In this document: piece after piece, positions 39,149 through 49,163 of the stretch
Numbering within the stretch: position 1 is the stretch's first letter
How the letters are laid out: every line of letters starts with the position of its first letter
From: Octadecabacter antarcticus 307
GTDB taxonomy: Bacteria > Pseudomonadota > Alphaproteobacteria > Rhodobacterales > Rhodobacteraceae
NCBI RefSeq assembly: GCF_000155675.2
Contig: NC_020911.1
Span: 1,602,501 to 1,666,500, forward strand
Direction: 5' to 3'
Length of the DNA stretch: 64,000 nt
Position numbers and translations under genes: made by a program
Notes under the pieces: generated by a model
What the model saw: the letters and a program-made list of their open reading frames with translations, nothing else
Told to the model about the DNA's origin: nothing
Database searches by the model: none

Positions 39149-39477
39149 TTCTCCGAGAGTTTTGCCCTCCGGTAAAGCCGGGCCGGTTCATTCTCGATAG
39201 ATAATCACGTTCCTCGGGATCATCTGCTGCGATCCATTGAGCGGTTTGTCGACCTGTCTGGCATCCGTCAATATTTCGCCGTTTGTTACAGCCATACTGG
39301 TCGCTGTCCTTTGATCCAGAACTGCTGATCCGAATGCTGCTGGTTGGCTGCTGCCTCGGCATTCGGTCCGAACATCGCCTCTGCGAAGAGGTGCATCTGA
39401 ACCTTGCTTACCGCTGGTTCTGCGGACTGGATCTGAGCGACAATGTGCCCAACCACTCAACCTTTTCCAAAAGCCGC

Positions 39478-39516
39478 CCCTCTCATGGCGCAAGCGCAAA
39501 CGACTGCCGGGCAATG
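39478..39516 (+). repeat. Hairpin element e7 (in IS1182 gene, at a deletion junction)
   Basis: CCCTCTCATG, a weak stem built on GCGC / GCGC, then ACTGCCGGGCAATG. Unlike the others it joins two distant parts of the transposase (STFSKSR and DVEATRSIRQ), where family members have about a hundred residues in between. Right flank GAT. Confidence 0.7.
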
Positions 39517-39621
39517 GATGTTGAGGCCACGCGGTCGATCCGTCAGGCCGAAGTCGGGTCCGTGCGCACGATGCAGGGATGGTTAGTGGATCGTGGCATC
39601 GCGCCGCACATCCCGGTCATT

Positions 39622-39659
39622 CACTGCCTAGGATGTGCAGGTTCACATGCACGAGAGGG
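39622..39659 (-). repeat. Hairpin element e8 (in IS1182 gene)
   Basis: Minus strand: CCCTCTCGTGC, stem ATGTGA / T-G-CACAT with one bulge, tail CCTAGGCAGTG, the most diverged tail. Exact removal of 38 bases joins ATT and GAT AAG, coding IPVIDKAGRTDG as expected. Opposite to coding. Confidence 0.75.
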
Positions 39660-39941
39660 GATAAGGCTGGCCGCACCGATGGCACCCTGAGCCGCGCTAA
39701 TTTTGAGTGGGACCCGTAGGGCGACAAGTACATCTGCCCAGAAAGTCAGTCGCTCAAGCAGTTCCGCCGCAACTATTCCGATCCCAGTCGAGGCCCAACC
39801 ACGACGGGCAGGACAAAATATCGTGGGCCTAAACTGATCTGTCAGGCCTGCCCATCCAAAGCCAAATGCTGCCCGAATACCGATGTTCGCAAGATCACCC
39901 GCGACGAACACGAAGACGCACGTCAAGTTGCCCGCGACACC

Positions 39942-39978
39942 GACTGCCCAGCGGTGCATGTTTACATGCATGAGAGGG
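39942..39978 (-). repeat. Hairpin element e9 (in IS1182 gene)
   Basis: Minus strand: CCCTCTCA, 6-bp stem TGCATG / CATGCA around TAAA, then CCGCTGGGCAGTC. Exact removal of 37 bases joins GAC ACC and GCC AAA, coding ARDTAKIKQYAVS as expected. Opposite to coding. Confidence 0.78.
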
Positions 39979-40436
39979 GCCAAAATCAAACAATATGCCG
40001 TTTCAATGCGACTGCGAAAGAAGGTCGAAATGCTCTTCGTAAACCTCAAACGCATTCTTGGGTGGGGACGGCAGGTTGAGATAGCGAGGACCATGCGGCG
40101 CAAATGACGAATTCCTCCTCGCCACAACCGCCCAAAACCTCCGCAAACTAGCCAAGAAATTCCCTGCACCGCAGCAAGTGCAAAAAGCGTGAAAAGAAAA
40201 GCGCTCACGCCCTGTTCGACGCCCAACTTTCTGCACCAGCAACACCGTATTTTTCCACAGAAGCAGCCCAGAGCGACGCGTTAAGAAAACTGTATTAAGG
40301 GCGGCAAGAGATCCGCAGTAAGGGTGTTTTTTTGTATCAAGGAGTGCAAGAGACCTGCACAATGTCGGTGAAAATAATGCACTGATTTTGGTACAGCTTC
40401 TTCAGTCAATGGAGCAATTCGCAGCGATGAGTTTCC

Positions 40437-41630
40437 TCAGGTCGTATCTAATTTGGCGTTTAGCATGAATTGTGAACCGATGGGGCGGGCCGCAGCGCCA
40501 ATTGCGCGGGCCTTGCCGCCGATGCTGCCGGCCTCAATGCGCGGTTGTATCAAGCCGCGTGTGTCTTGCGTCACCACGTAGCGACGCACGCGGTTGACGA
40601 GGTCGATCCGAACGCTGGCGGGGAATGCGCCGTCTATCAGGATCGCCTCGAAGTCGATAACCGAACATGTCGACAGGGCGGCCTTCGCCAATTCCTGCGC
40701 CGTCTGGCCAAGCCATGGATCGACATATCGCGACAGTGAATGCCAGCTCTCGGGATCAGTCCACAACTGGTGGGGGTCTAGATCGACCTCGCGTAGACGC
40801 AATTCGAGTTGGTGGATCGATGCCATATCGACCAACTGCATGCTTTCGCCGTTCGGACCGATACTGCGCAAAGATCCAAGAGCGCCCGCGTTGCCTTGGC
40901 GCCCCTCAAAGACGGAATTGTTCAGCACGACGCCACCGCCGATGTACGCCCCGATGAAGAAATAGGCGTAATCGCGAAATTCGCGGCCGCGTCCGTATGT
41001 GTGTTCTGCTTGGCAGGCGGCTGTGGCATCGTTCATCAGGGACACCGCAAGTCCTGTTCGATCTTGCACGACTAATTTGATGTCTATGTCGACCCACGGC
41101 ATGAACGCCTCGGTCAGGGTAGGGGGTGCATCAGGTCGGTTCCACATCTCGAACGGGGCGGCGATGCCAATGCCGCAAATCCGCGCACGCTGTTGCGTCG
41201 TCATGTCGAGTGTAATGCTCTGAACCGCATCGTCCAAAAAACTAAAAATATCGTCAGGGATAGGGCTGGCGTAGGTCAGTTGTCGTTCTTGGCGTGGTTC
41301 GCCATTGAAATCCGTCAAAACCAAACCCGCCGATCTGCGCCCGATTTTAAGACCGAATGAAAATGCCCCGTCTGACGCCAACCGCATGGGAATTGACGGT
41401 TTGCCAACTTTGCCGCGCACAGGGTCGCCACGCTCAAGCAGGCCCTCGGCCTCAAGTCGGCGTAAAATTCCTGACACGGTGGGCGGGGACAATGCGGCAA
41501 GCCGCGACAGATCGCTTCCGGGCATCGGGCCATTGCGTTGCAACAACGACAACAGCAGGCGTTCGTTGTGATCACGAACACCTTTCTGGCTAAGTCCAGT
41601 ACTGATTGATCTGACTAACCCATCATCCAT
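40437..41630 (-). CDS. ROK-family transcriptional regulator
   Basis: 397 residues. N-terminal winged helix (LLSLLQRNGPMPGSDLSRLA then ALSPPTVSGILRRLEAEGLL), followed by a ROK sugar-kinase-like fold (FSFGLKIGRRSAGLVLTDFN, VSLMNDATAACQAEHTYGRG, YAYFFIGAYIGGGVVLNN). The usual ROK zinc cysteine cluster is not evident. It is divergent from a frcBCA-type ABC operon with a 180-bp AT-rich spacer, so it most likely controls that operon in response to its sugar. Confidence 0.9.
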   Translation of the reverse strand: MDDGLVRSISTGLSQKGVRDHNERLLLSLLQRNGPMPGSDLSRLAALSPPTVSGILRRLEAEGLLERGDPVRGKVGKPSIPMRLASDGAFSFGLKIGRRSAGLVLTDFNGEPRQERQLTYASPIPDDIFSFLDDAVQSITLDMTTQQRARICGIGIAAPFEMWNRPDAPPTLTEAFMPWVDIDIKLVVQDRTGLAVSLMNDATAACQAEHTYGRGREFRDYAYFFIGAYIGGGVVLNNSVFEGRQGNAGALGSLRSIGPNGESMQLVDMASIHQLELRLREVDLDPHQLWTDPESWHSLSRYVDPWLGQTAQELAKAALSTCSVIDFEAILIDGAFPASVRIDLVNRVRRYVVTQDTRGLIQPRIEAGSIGGKARAIGAAARPIGSQFMLNAKLDTT

Positions 41631-41659
41631 GCGCGCAACCTAATCGCCTCCTATACGAG

Positions 41660-41811
41660 AAGATATAGCGCATTCCCATTAATAAAGAAAGTTAACTAAT
41701 TAATTGACAGGAGCCGCCGAATCGCGCTTCTTGGGCGCAAGCGACGAGTGAGGACTAGTCGTCAAACGTGCAGGGTAGGGCCCCCGCCACAGATTGTTCT
41801 GGGAGGACATT
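41660..41811 (+). promoter_or_regulatory. Shared promoter/operator region of ROK regulator and frcB
   Basis: Contains an AT-rich patch (41677-41708: AATAAAGAAAGTTAACTAAT then TAATTGAC) in otherwise GC-rich DNA, a likely place for promoter and ROK operator. The frcB ribosome site is GGGAGGAC just before 41812. No exact operator can be read. Confidence 0.4.
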
Positions 41812-42831
41812 ATGAAGAAACTGCTTATAGGTACTGCGCTTGCAGCTATCACAACCGCCGGTTCCGTGATGGCTGACGGTCATGCCGTCTCCGCGTGCTT
41901 GATCACCAAAACGGACACGAATCCGTTTTTCGTCAAAATGCGCGAAGGCGCGGAAGCCGCCGCAGCTGAGGCTGGCATCACACTTCGTTCTTACGCAGGA
42001 CAGGTTGACGGCGACCACGAAACACAGGTTGCCGCGATCGAAACATGTATCCTGGATGGTGCATCCGGTATTTTGCTGACCGCGTCCGACACATCGTCGA
42101 TTGTGGGCGCTGTGACACAAGCCCGCGACGCTGGTCTTCTGGTTATCGCGCTGGACACACCGCTTGATCCAATCGACGCGGCAGACGCCACATTCGCAAC
42201 TGACAATTTTCTTGCCGGTGAATTGATCGGCCAATGGGCTGCGGCGCAGCTTGGCGATGATGCGGCAAACGCGCGTATCGCGTTGCTCGACCTTGCCGTA
42301 TCCCAACCAACGGTTGGCGTCTTGCGCGACCAAGGGTTCTTGCAGGGCTTCGGCATCGACCTCGCTGATCCAAATGTGAACGGTGACGAAGATGATCCGC
42401 GCATCGTTGGCAACGACGTGACTGCCGGCAACGAAGAAGGTGGCCGCAAGGCAATGGAAAACCTTCTCGCGGTCGATCCATCCACCAATGTGGTCTACAC
42501 CATTAACGAACCTGCAGCGGCTGGCGCATACGAAGCGTTAAAATCTATCGGTCGTGAAAATGACGTTCTGATTGTTTCTGTCGATGGTGGTTGCCCCGGT
42601 GTTCAAAACATCGCTGACGGTGTGATTGGTGCGACAGCCCAGCAGTATCCGTTGCAGATGGCGGCCCTTGGCATCCAAGCGATTGCGTCTTTCGCTGCTG
42701 ACGGCACATTGCCCGAGAACACGGAAGGCAAAGATTTCTTTGACACAGGCGTGGCCTTGGTCACAGACCAACCAGCCGATGGAGTTGAGAGTATTTCAGT
42801 CGCTGAAGGCATGGCACTTTGCTGGGGCTAA
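41812..42831 (+). CDS. frcB: Sugar (fructose-type) ABC transporter substrate-binding protein
   Basis: 339 residues, periplasmic binding protein. Signal peptide [20 protein letters not shown] then [10 protein letters not shown]. The mature start [20 protein letters not shown] is typical of FrcB/RbsB-like proteins for fructose, ribose and mannose. Ligand-binding Asp/Asn/Arg segments include [18 protein letters not shown] and [16 protein letters not shown]. First gene of frcBCA; a strong hairpin follows it. Confidence 0.88.
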   Translation: MKKLLIGTALAAITTAGSVMADGHAVSACLITKTDTNPFFVKMREGAEAAAAEAGITLRSYAGQVDGDHETQVAAIETCILDGASGILLTASDTSSIVGAVTQARDAGLLVIALDTPLDPIDAADATFATDNFLAGELIGQWAAAQLGDDAANARIALLDLAVSQPTVGVLRDQGFLQGFGIDLADPNVNGDEDDPRIVGNDVTAGNEEGGRKAMENLLAVDPSTNVVYTINEPAAAGAYEALKSIGRENDVLIVSVDGGCPGVQNIADGVIGATAQQYPLQMAALGIQAIASFAADGTLPENTEGKDFFDTGVALVTDQPADGVESISVAEGMALCWG

Positions 42832-42856
42832 GGTCCCGCAAATGAGCTATGAGATA

Positions 42857-42886
42857 ACGGGGCGGGTTTTTTCCGCCCCGTTTTTT
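42857..42886 (+). terminator. Terminator/attenuator between frcB and frcC
   Basis: Perfect 9-bp stem ACGGGGCGG / CCGCCCCGT, T-rich loop, then TTTTTT. It should end most transcripts after frcB, allowing more binding protein than permease, as is common in ABC operons. Confidence 0.85.
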
Positions 42887-42954
42887 AATGCAGTTTCCTG
42901 AAATTGGGATACGCTTTCCCAAACCGCAATTCACTTATCAACAGGGGTAGTGAC

Positions 42955-44040
42955 ATGTCTGGCAATTCAGATGATTATGAAGCCGCGCAAAAATCACCCG
43001 CGTCCGAAACGGTTGCCGCGTTTTCTGAACGCAAAGGTGCGCTGGCGCGGCTCCAACATGCGCTTCATGTGAACCCCGCCCTGATACCGCTATTTGTATT
43101 GGTGACGTCGATCGTGTTGTTCGGATTGCTGCTGGGGACCAAATTCTTCTCGCCCTTTGCGCTGACGTTGATCCTGCAACAGGTGCAGATTGTCGGCATT
43201 GTGGCAGCGGCCCAAAGCCTTGTGATCCTGACCGCGGGCATCGACCTGAGCGTTGGGGCCATCGCCGTGTTGTCCAGCGTCGTCATGGGGCAATTTACAT
43301 TCCGCTACGGGTTGCCTGTTGAAGTCGCCGTTACTGCGGGCCTGATCTTTGGCACGCTGATCGGGTCGATGAACGGCTGGCTGATCGCGGTCATGAAACT
43401 GCCGCCGTTTATCGTGACGCTGGGGATGTGGCAGATCGTTCTGGCGGCAAATTTCCTGTATTCAAAGAACGCGACTATCCGCAGCCAAGATATTGAACAG
43501 CAGGCACCTTTGCTTCAGTTCCTTGGTACGACGTTCAAAATAGGTGCTGACGTAGACGGGCGCGGCGGGGCCACGTTCACCTTCGGTGTCATCGCCATGG
43601 TGCTGATTTTCGCAGTGTTGTCTTATATTCTGAGCCAGACTGCATGGGGCCGCCATATCTACGCCGTGGGCGATGACCCTGAAGCCGCGCAGCTATCCGG
43701 CGTCAACGTCAAACGTACGCTTATTTCTGTCTACGCCGTCACAGGTTTCATCTGTGCCATCGCAGGATGGGCTTTGATTGGGCGGATTGGGTCCGTCAGC
43801 CCGACGTCGGGGCAATTGTTAAATATCGAAAGCATCACGGCTGTGGTGATCGGTGGCATTTCGTTGTTCGGCGGGCGCGGATCGATCATGGGGCCGCTGT
43901 TTGGTGCCCTTATCGTTGGTGTGTTCACCCTTGGTCTGCGCCTTGCGGGGGCGGACGCACAGTGGACGTTCCTGCTGATCGGCGCGCTCATCATTGGCGC
44001 TGTCGCAGTGGATCAATGGATCAGAAAGGTTTCGGCATGA
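42955..44040 (+). CDS. frcC: Sugar ABC transporter permease
   Basis: 361 residues from ATG 42955, with AGGGG upstream. About ten hydrophobic helices (ALIPLFVLVTSIVLFGLLLG, LVILTAGIDLSVGAIAVLSS, VIGGISLFGGRGSIMGPLFG) of the BPD_transp_2 family used by ribose/fructose importers. The first 40 residues are a polar cytoplasmic tail. Its stop overlaps the frcA start (ATGA). Confidence 0.9.
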   Translation: MSGNSDDYEAAQKSPASETVAAFSERKGALARLQHALHVNPALIPLFVLVTSIVLFGLLLGTKFFSPFALTLILQQVQIVGIVAAAQSLVILTAGIDLSVGAIAVLSSVVMGQFTFRYGLPVEVAVTAGLIFGTLIGSMNGWLIAVMKLPPFIVTLGMWQIVLAANFLYSKNATIRSQDIEQQAPLLQFLGTTFKIGADVDGRGGATFTFGVIAMVLIFAVLSYILSQTAWGRHIYAVGDDPEAAQLSGVNVKRTLISVYAVTGFICAIAGWALIGRIGSVSPTSGQLLNIESITAVVIGGISLFGGRGSIMGPLFGALIVGVFTLGLRLAGADAQWTFLLIGALIIGAVAVDQWIRKVSA

Positions 44041-44831
44041 CCCTTATGGAAAATATCGCGAACGGGTCGATTGAACCCATCCTAAAAGGCCGCGGGCTGG
44101 TCAAACGTTATGGACGTGTCACCGCCCTCGATCAATGCGATTTTGATCTGTACCCCGGTGAGATTTTGGCGGTGATCGGGGATAACGGCGCGGGTAAATC
44201 ATCACTGATCAAGGCCGTGTCAGGTGCGATAGTGCCCGATGCTGGTGATGTCTTTCTTGAGGGTAAGAAGGTCAATTTTACCTCCCCCACGGATGCGCGA
44301 AAGGAGGGGATTGAGACGGTTTATCAGACCCTTGCGATGTCGCCAGCGCTTTCGATTACCGACAATATGTTCATGGGACGTGAATTGCGTAAACCTGGAT
44401 TTCGCGGCAAGTTCCTGCGCCAGTTGGACCGCGCTAGAATGGAAAAAATTGCCCGTGACAAGCTAACAGAATTGGGGCTGATGACGATCCAGAACATCAA
44501 CCAAGCGGTTGAAACCCTGTCAGGTGGTCAGCGCCAAGGCGTTGCCGTCGCGCGTGCCGCCGCGTTTGGATCAAAAGTGATTATTCTAGATGAACCGACA
44601 GCCGCCCTCGGCGTCAAAGAATCCCGCCGTGTTTTGGAAATGATCCTTGACGTGCGCTCACGCGGTATTCCGATCATTCTGATCAGCCACAATATGCCTC
44701 ACGTGTTTGAGGTCGCAGACCGCATCCACGTCCACCGCCTTGGTAAAAGACTCTGTGTGATCGATCCTAAGGATTACACAATGTCGGACGCGGTCGCCTT
44801 CATGACGGGTGCTAAAGAGGCACCAGCGTAG
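44037..44831 (+). CDS. frcA: Sugar ABC transporter ATP-binding protein
   Basis: 264 residues from ATG 44037. Walker A GDNGAGKSSLIK, signature LSGGQRQGVAVARA, Walker B VIILDEPTAALG, and switch His in ILISHNMPHV. It has a single nucleotide-binding domain, unlike two-domain RbsA/XylG, which fits FrcA. A longer open frame upstream lies inside frcC and is rejected. No fructokinase-like gene follows. Confidence 0.9.
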   Translation: MTLMENIANGSIEPILKGRGLVKRYGRVTALDQCDFDLYPGEILAVIGDNGAGKSSLIKAVSGAIVPDAGDVFLEGKKVNFTSPTDARKEGIETVYQTLAMSPALSITDNMFMGRELRKPGFRGKFLRQLDRARMEKIARDKLTELGLMTIQNINQAVETLSGGQRQGVAVARAAAFGSKVIILDEPTAALGVKESRRVLEMILDVRSRGIPIILISHNMPHVFEVADRIHVHRLGKRLCVIDPKDYTMSDAVAFMTGAKEAPA

Positions 44832-45008
44832 CAGCTGTTCAATGTAACGGCACGTCGCACTGCGTATTGATGGTGTTTCGCGACCACGTGTTTTAAGTAG
44901 CTTGCCTGACCCCGAATGCACACCCGTTTTGGGCAGCGCACGGGCGGCAAGAAGGCCGATGAAATGGCAAGCTGGACGATAACCATCACCGCGTCAACGG
45001 GGCGCATT

Positions 45009-45540
45009 TTATGCAACGCTACGTGTGAGCGAAGACGGCGATGGTCCAACGGGTGAAATGGTCGGAAAGAATTGCACAGGTCTTATGCAAGACCTCAAGC
45101 TGAATGCGACTGCCATCGCTTGCAGAAGCAAGCGGAAAACCCCATCCAGCAGGGCGTATTGCGGATGTCGTCCCAAAAATAGATGGGTCATCGCTTCCTT
45201 TGCGATTGAAACGGCGAGCACGGCTGCCAAGGCGTCAATCACTGCGTCGCGCTTAGTCGCGCGATCCCGTGCTTGGATGATACCTGCCACAAAATCTTGT
45301 TTGTAGATGCGCACGCAGCAGATGATCCAGATCGCTGCGATCGTCAAAGTAGTCGCGCAAAATACTGATGGACATGTCGCTTTTGGCAGACATGCTGCGC
45401 AGACTGGCGTTGGTAAAGCCCAATTCCTGCAACCCCTTGATCACGCTGTTGGCAATTTGGCGTTTCTTTTCGTCGCATTTGGTGGATTGCGATCCGCGCA
45501 GGCTTTGAATTTGGCTGGCATTTCGTCCGTGGAATAGAAC
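45009..45540 (-). pseudogene. Decayed TetR-family regulator
   Basis: From about 45480 down the strand the pieces are EKKRQIANSVIKGLQELGFT, NASLRSMSAKSDMSISILRD and YFDDRSDL (a TetR-type DNA-binding helix bundle), then a frameshift near 45320, then YKQDFVAGIIQARDRATKRD and MTHLFLGRH with further damage. No good start codon exists in the N-terminal frame. It lies immediately downstream of the aldehyde dehydrogenase gene and may once have controlled that operon. The stretch 44832-45008 shows nothing recognisable. Confidence 0.6.
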
Positions 45541-47262
45541 CTATCCTAACAAGGCATTCAGGAAGATGCGGGGGATTTTGAACCAGCTGGGTTTGTACTG
45601 GAATTCAGTCAGTAGGCGGCCAACCTTGTCCTGCTTTTTGTTGGTGATGAACCATGGCGGACGCGGCAACAGCGTGAACTGACCCGACAACAGCCCGCGC
45701 GGAAAGGGCCGCCATGGTGCTTGGATCACAACGCGTTCCGTGTCTTCCAGCATGAACGTATTGTGCACGGTGCCGATGCCTGATTGCACATCCTGCGGCG
45801 TATGCCCGGGGAACGCGCCCCACGGGCAGGCCGGTAACAAAAACGCCAGACCTGTCCACGCATTGATCGCAATCGTTCCATATTGCAGGTCGGCAATGAT
45901 GCCTTCAAATTTTTCTTTGCCGATCTCACGGATGGTATTGGGGTGGATCAGGATATTCGCGCCGAGCGTTCCGTGCAGCGTATCATTGGCATAAGCAATG
46001 GCGCTGCGCAGATAGGTTTCCGCGTCAGGTGCATCAATTTCGCACGTGGACATCGCGGGGGCGAAGACCTCGTTTTTGGTAAACCAGTCATTGTCGCTGG
46101 TCTTATTGATGACCATTGACGGGGCTGGCCCGCGTGCGACGGATTTCGGATTTCTGGCTTTGTCTTTAAACGCATTGAGCCGATCGGTCGCGCCGGGATA
46201 ATACGCCCCACGGGTGGATTTCTGTGCCTCTGCGTCGACGTTGTTGAGCAGCGTTTCGGCCTTGTCCCAGCCTTTGGGCATGATCAGCACTTGGCAAGCG
46301 ACGCAGTTAAAACCGGAATTGTGCAGCTTATGGGTGGCGATGTGTTCGGCCTGAAATTTCAGATCGGCGGTTGACCACGGACCGGGCACAACGATGGTCG
46401 GGCAAACGGCGCCCAGCTCGGACGTAAATCTTCGATCGTTCTTTGGCGTGTTCGCCGTGCGGTTCTTTTCACCCATCGGGCCAGTGCCCCAGACAATCGC
46501 GTCATGGGTCGAACCGGCACCAGTGATATGCAACTCTTCGATGATCGCATGGGTCGTCAGATACGCCCCCGCAGCACCATCACCTTTGACAATGCGCAGG
46601 GCATCCAGATCAATAAGTGGCTTGAGTGCGACCTGTAGATATTCCGCCAGATAGTCGTTCACCGGATTCATCTTCAGGATCACCACCTGATTTTCCAAAA
46701 ACAGCTTTTGAAACACATCCAGCGGCGCGATGGAGGCTATGTTGCCCGCACCCAAGATCAGCGCGACCTTACCTTTGCGTTGCGCTGGTGGGATATCATA
46801 GGCAAGGGCCGTGTGATCAGGCAGGTTCGCCGCGTTCACACTCTTTTGCATCCAGACTTCTGCTGTCACACCCGACAGCAACAGATGATCCCAAATCGCA
46901 TGCGGCATCACCTTCACGGCAATCTGACCAGTGGTCAGCGCGCGGACCGGCAGGTGTTTCAAAAACGCGTTGCCCTCCATTTGGCTTAGCGTCAGCATCA
47001 ATCCGTTGCACGCAGACATCAACGCGTAGGGGCCTGATAACCATTCTTCGCCTGACACTGGCGACCCGTCGGGGATCTGCTTTTTGCGAGCCGCAGTTTC
47101 GGCCCAGTCTGCGGCGACGTCCATCACGTTGTCTTTGACCTGCCGCAAAAGCGCGATGCGATCCGCAATGCTGGTCTGGGCCCACGTGCCTTTGGCAGCA
47201 TTAAGCGCGTCCAGTGCGACGTCGTATTCTTCAAGGTGGGAAGGCATCACTGCTCCGTCCAT
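45541..47262 (-). CDS. Aldehyde dehydrogenase superfamily protein
   Basis: 573 residues, longer than the usual 480-500. NAD-binding and fold motifs KGKVALILGAGNIASIAPLD, ELHITGAGSTHDAIVWGTG, and the catalytic Cys region NSGFNCVACQVLIMPKGW; the canonical glutamate of E-L-G-G is seen as FTSELGAVCPTIVV. The N-terminus and the C-terminal 90 residues (WRPFPRGLLSGQFTLLPRPP) are unusual. A strong AAGGAGC site precedes ATG 47262. Downstream partner of a GMC oxidoreductase 35 bp away, so it may oxidise the aldehyde that enzyme makes. Confidence 0.85.
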   Translation of the reverse strand: MDGAVMPSHLEEYDVALDALNAAKGTWAQTSIADRIALLRQVKDNVMDVAADWAETAARKKQIPDGSPVSGEEWLSGPYALMSACNGLMLTLSQMEGNAFLKHLPVRALTTGQIAVKVMPHAIWDHLLLSGVTAEVWMQKSVNAANLPDHTALAYDIPPAQRKGKVALILGAGNIASIAPLDVFQKLFLENQVVILKMNPVNDYLAEYLQVALKPLIDLDALRIVKGDGAAGAYLTTHAIIEELHITGAGSTHDAIVWGTGPMGEKNRTANTPKNDRRFTSELGAVCPTIVVPGPWSTADLKFQAEHIATHKLHNSGFNCVACQVLIMPKGWDKAETLLNNVDAEAQKSTRGAYYPGATDRLNAFKDKARNPKSVARGPAPSMVINKTSDNDWFTKNEVFAPAMSTCEIDAPDAETYLRSAIAYANDTLHGTLGANILIHPNTIREIGKEKFEGIIADLQYGTIAINAWTGLAFLLPACPWGAFPGHTPQDVQSGIGTVHNTFMLEDTERVVIQAPWRPFPRGLLSGQFTLLPRPPWFITNKKQDKVGRLLTEFQYKPSWFKIPRIFLNALLG

Positions 47263-47297
47263 AACAAGCTCCTTTTAGTGTTCAGCGCCCAGCGGCA

Positions 47298-48914
47298 TTA
47301 CGGCGCGTAGTCGGCCTTGATCATGTAGGCGCATTTTTCAGCGATCATTATTGTTGGTGCATTGGTGTTGCCCCCTATCAGTGTCGGCATGATCGACGCA
47401 TCGACGACACGCAGCCCTTGCAGGCCATGAACCTTTAGCTGAGGATCGACGACCGCCATGTCGTCTGTGCCCATTTTGCAGGTGCCGACGGGGTGGTAAA
47501 TCGTGTCGGCGCGGGCGCGGATGTGCTGTTCCCATTGTGCGTCCGTCATGTTGTCCGTGACGTCAAAAAGCTCGCGTTTGGCGTAGCTTGCCAGCGGTTC
47601 GGTTTGCAAAATCTCGCGGGATAATTTCGCGCCCTTGATCGTGGTTTCCAGATCGCGGCGATCGGACAGGAAATTCGGATCAATGCCGGGATCAGCCAAG
47701 GGATCGCCGCTTTGCAAGAACACTGTGCCACGGCTGTGTGGGCGCAACGCGCACACATGGCAGCTGTAGCCATAGCCCAGATGCAAGCGCCGCGCGTGAT
47801 CATCCAAGATGGAAATAACGAAATGCAGCTGGATGTCGGGGCGATCCAGTGCCGGGTCAGTTTTCAGAAACGCCCCACCTTCTGCAAACGGCGTGGCGAT
47901 CATGCCCGTGCCTGTGCGCCACCATTTGAACATCGCCGCCGTTAACCGCACCGCACCTGCAAGTCCGATCCCAAGATTATCGGTGTCGTTGGTCTTATAG
48001 GTCAGCGTGAAATCCAGATGGTCTTGCAGGTTTTGCCCGACGCCGCGCAGTTCATGCACCATATTGATACCATGCGGGGTGATATCCTGCGACCGTCCAA
48101 CGCCGGACAGCTGTAACAATTGCGGCGATTGCAGCGCGCCGGTTGCAAGGATCACCTCTTTGCTGGCGCGCACTTCTTTATCCGTGCGGCCCTGACAATA
48201 GGCCACGCCGACGGCTCGCTTATCGTCAAACAGGATCTTAGTTGCGCGGGCTTTTGTGATGACCGTCAGGTTCGCGCGGTCCATCACCGGATGCAGATAC
48301 CCCGTAGCGGCCGAGCAGCGCTCGCCGTTCTTGGCCCCGCCGCGAAATTGTGTCACTTGATAAAGGCCTACCCCTTCGGTGTCGCCCTTGTTGAAATCCT
48401 CGCGGTGGCGGACCTGTCTGTTGGCGGCTGCTTGCACAAAGGCATGCGTAATCGGGCGTGGGCTTTTCTGATTGGACACTTGTAGCGGACCGGACGCGCC
48501 ATGAAAATCGTCGCCGCCGCGTTCATTGTTTTCGGATTTCTTGAAATACGGCAGGCAGTCGTTCCATGACCAACCGTCACACCCAAGGGCGGCCCAGTCG
48601 TCGTAATCTGATTTATGGCCGCGCACATACAGCATGGCGTTGATTGCAGATGACCCGCCAAGTACGCGACCGCGCGGTTGGTACCCGCGACGCCCGTTCA
48701 GGCCCGATTGTGGTACGGTTTTGAACGCCCAGTTGAACAGCTTTCCATATCCGGGCACTGCCGCGACCGCCCCGGCTGGTGCACGCAACAGAATGCTGGT
48801 GCCTTTGCCGCCCGCCTCAAGCAGGCAAACGCTGACGTTTGGGTCCTCAGACAGGCGTGTAGCCAAGGTCGATCCAGCCGACCCGCCACCCACGATCACA
48901 AAATCGAATGTCAT
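47298..48914 (-). CDS. GMC-family oxidoreductase (choline dehydrogenase-like)
   Basis: FAD alcohol dehydrogenase of 538 residues from ATG 48914. FAD-binding FDFVIVGGGSAGSTLATRLS, GMC signature 1 GYQPRGRVLGGSSAINAMLY, signature 2 near GALQSPQLLQLSGVG, and the C-terminal catalytic HPVGTCKMG plus GGNTNAPTIMIAEK. It converts a primary alcohol to an aldehyde; substrate unknown (choline and polyethylene glycol enzymes are in this family). First gene of a two-gene operon with the aldehyde dehydrogenase. Confidence 0.9.
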   Translation of the reverse strand: MTFDFVIVGGGSAGSTLATRLSEDPNVSVCLLEAGGKGTSILLRAPAGAVAAVPGYGKLFNWAFKTVPQSGLNGRRGYQPRGRVLGGSSAINAMLYVRGHKSDYDDWAALGCDGWSWNDCLPYFKKSENNERGGDDFHGASGPLQVSNQKSPRPITHAFVQAAANRQVRHREDFNKGDTEGVGLYQVTQFRGGAKNGERCSAATGYLHPVMDRANLTVITKARATKILFDDKRAVGVAYCQGRTDKEVRASKEVILATGALQSPQLLQLSGVGRSQDITPHGINMVHELRGVGQNLQDHLDFTLTYKTNDTDNLGIGLAGAVRLTAAMFKWWRTGTGMIATPFAEGGAFLKTDPALDRPDIQLHFVISILDDHARRLHLGYGYSCHVCALRPHSRGTVFLQSGDPLADPGIDPNFLSDRRDLETTIKGAKLSREILQTEPLASYAKRELFDVTDNMTDAQWEQHIRARADTIYHPVGTCKMGTDDMAVVDPQLKVHGLQGLRVVDASIMPTLIGGNTNAPTIMIAEKCAYMIKADYAP

Positions 48915-49163
48915 TGCGCTGCTCCCTGAATGTTCGTCAGTCGTTGGGCAACAAACGAACAAATTTATGATACACGTGTCCAGAAAATATGTTCGGTATT
49001 ATGTGGATTATGACGCAGCGTTCCTTTCGAAGCGAAACGCAAATCGTCTAATTTTCGGGAAACGGATAACGCGAGTTGACGGCGGTCAATGATTGTTTTC
49101 ACGGCACCTGACGTCGTTGCCAACTGGATTTTGGCCCAAGACAGATAGCGCTGAAGAGCGTGG

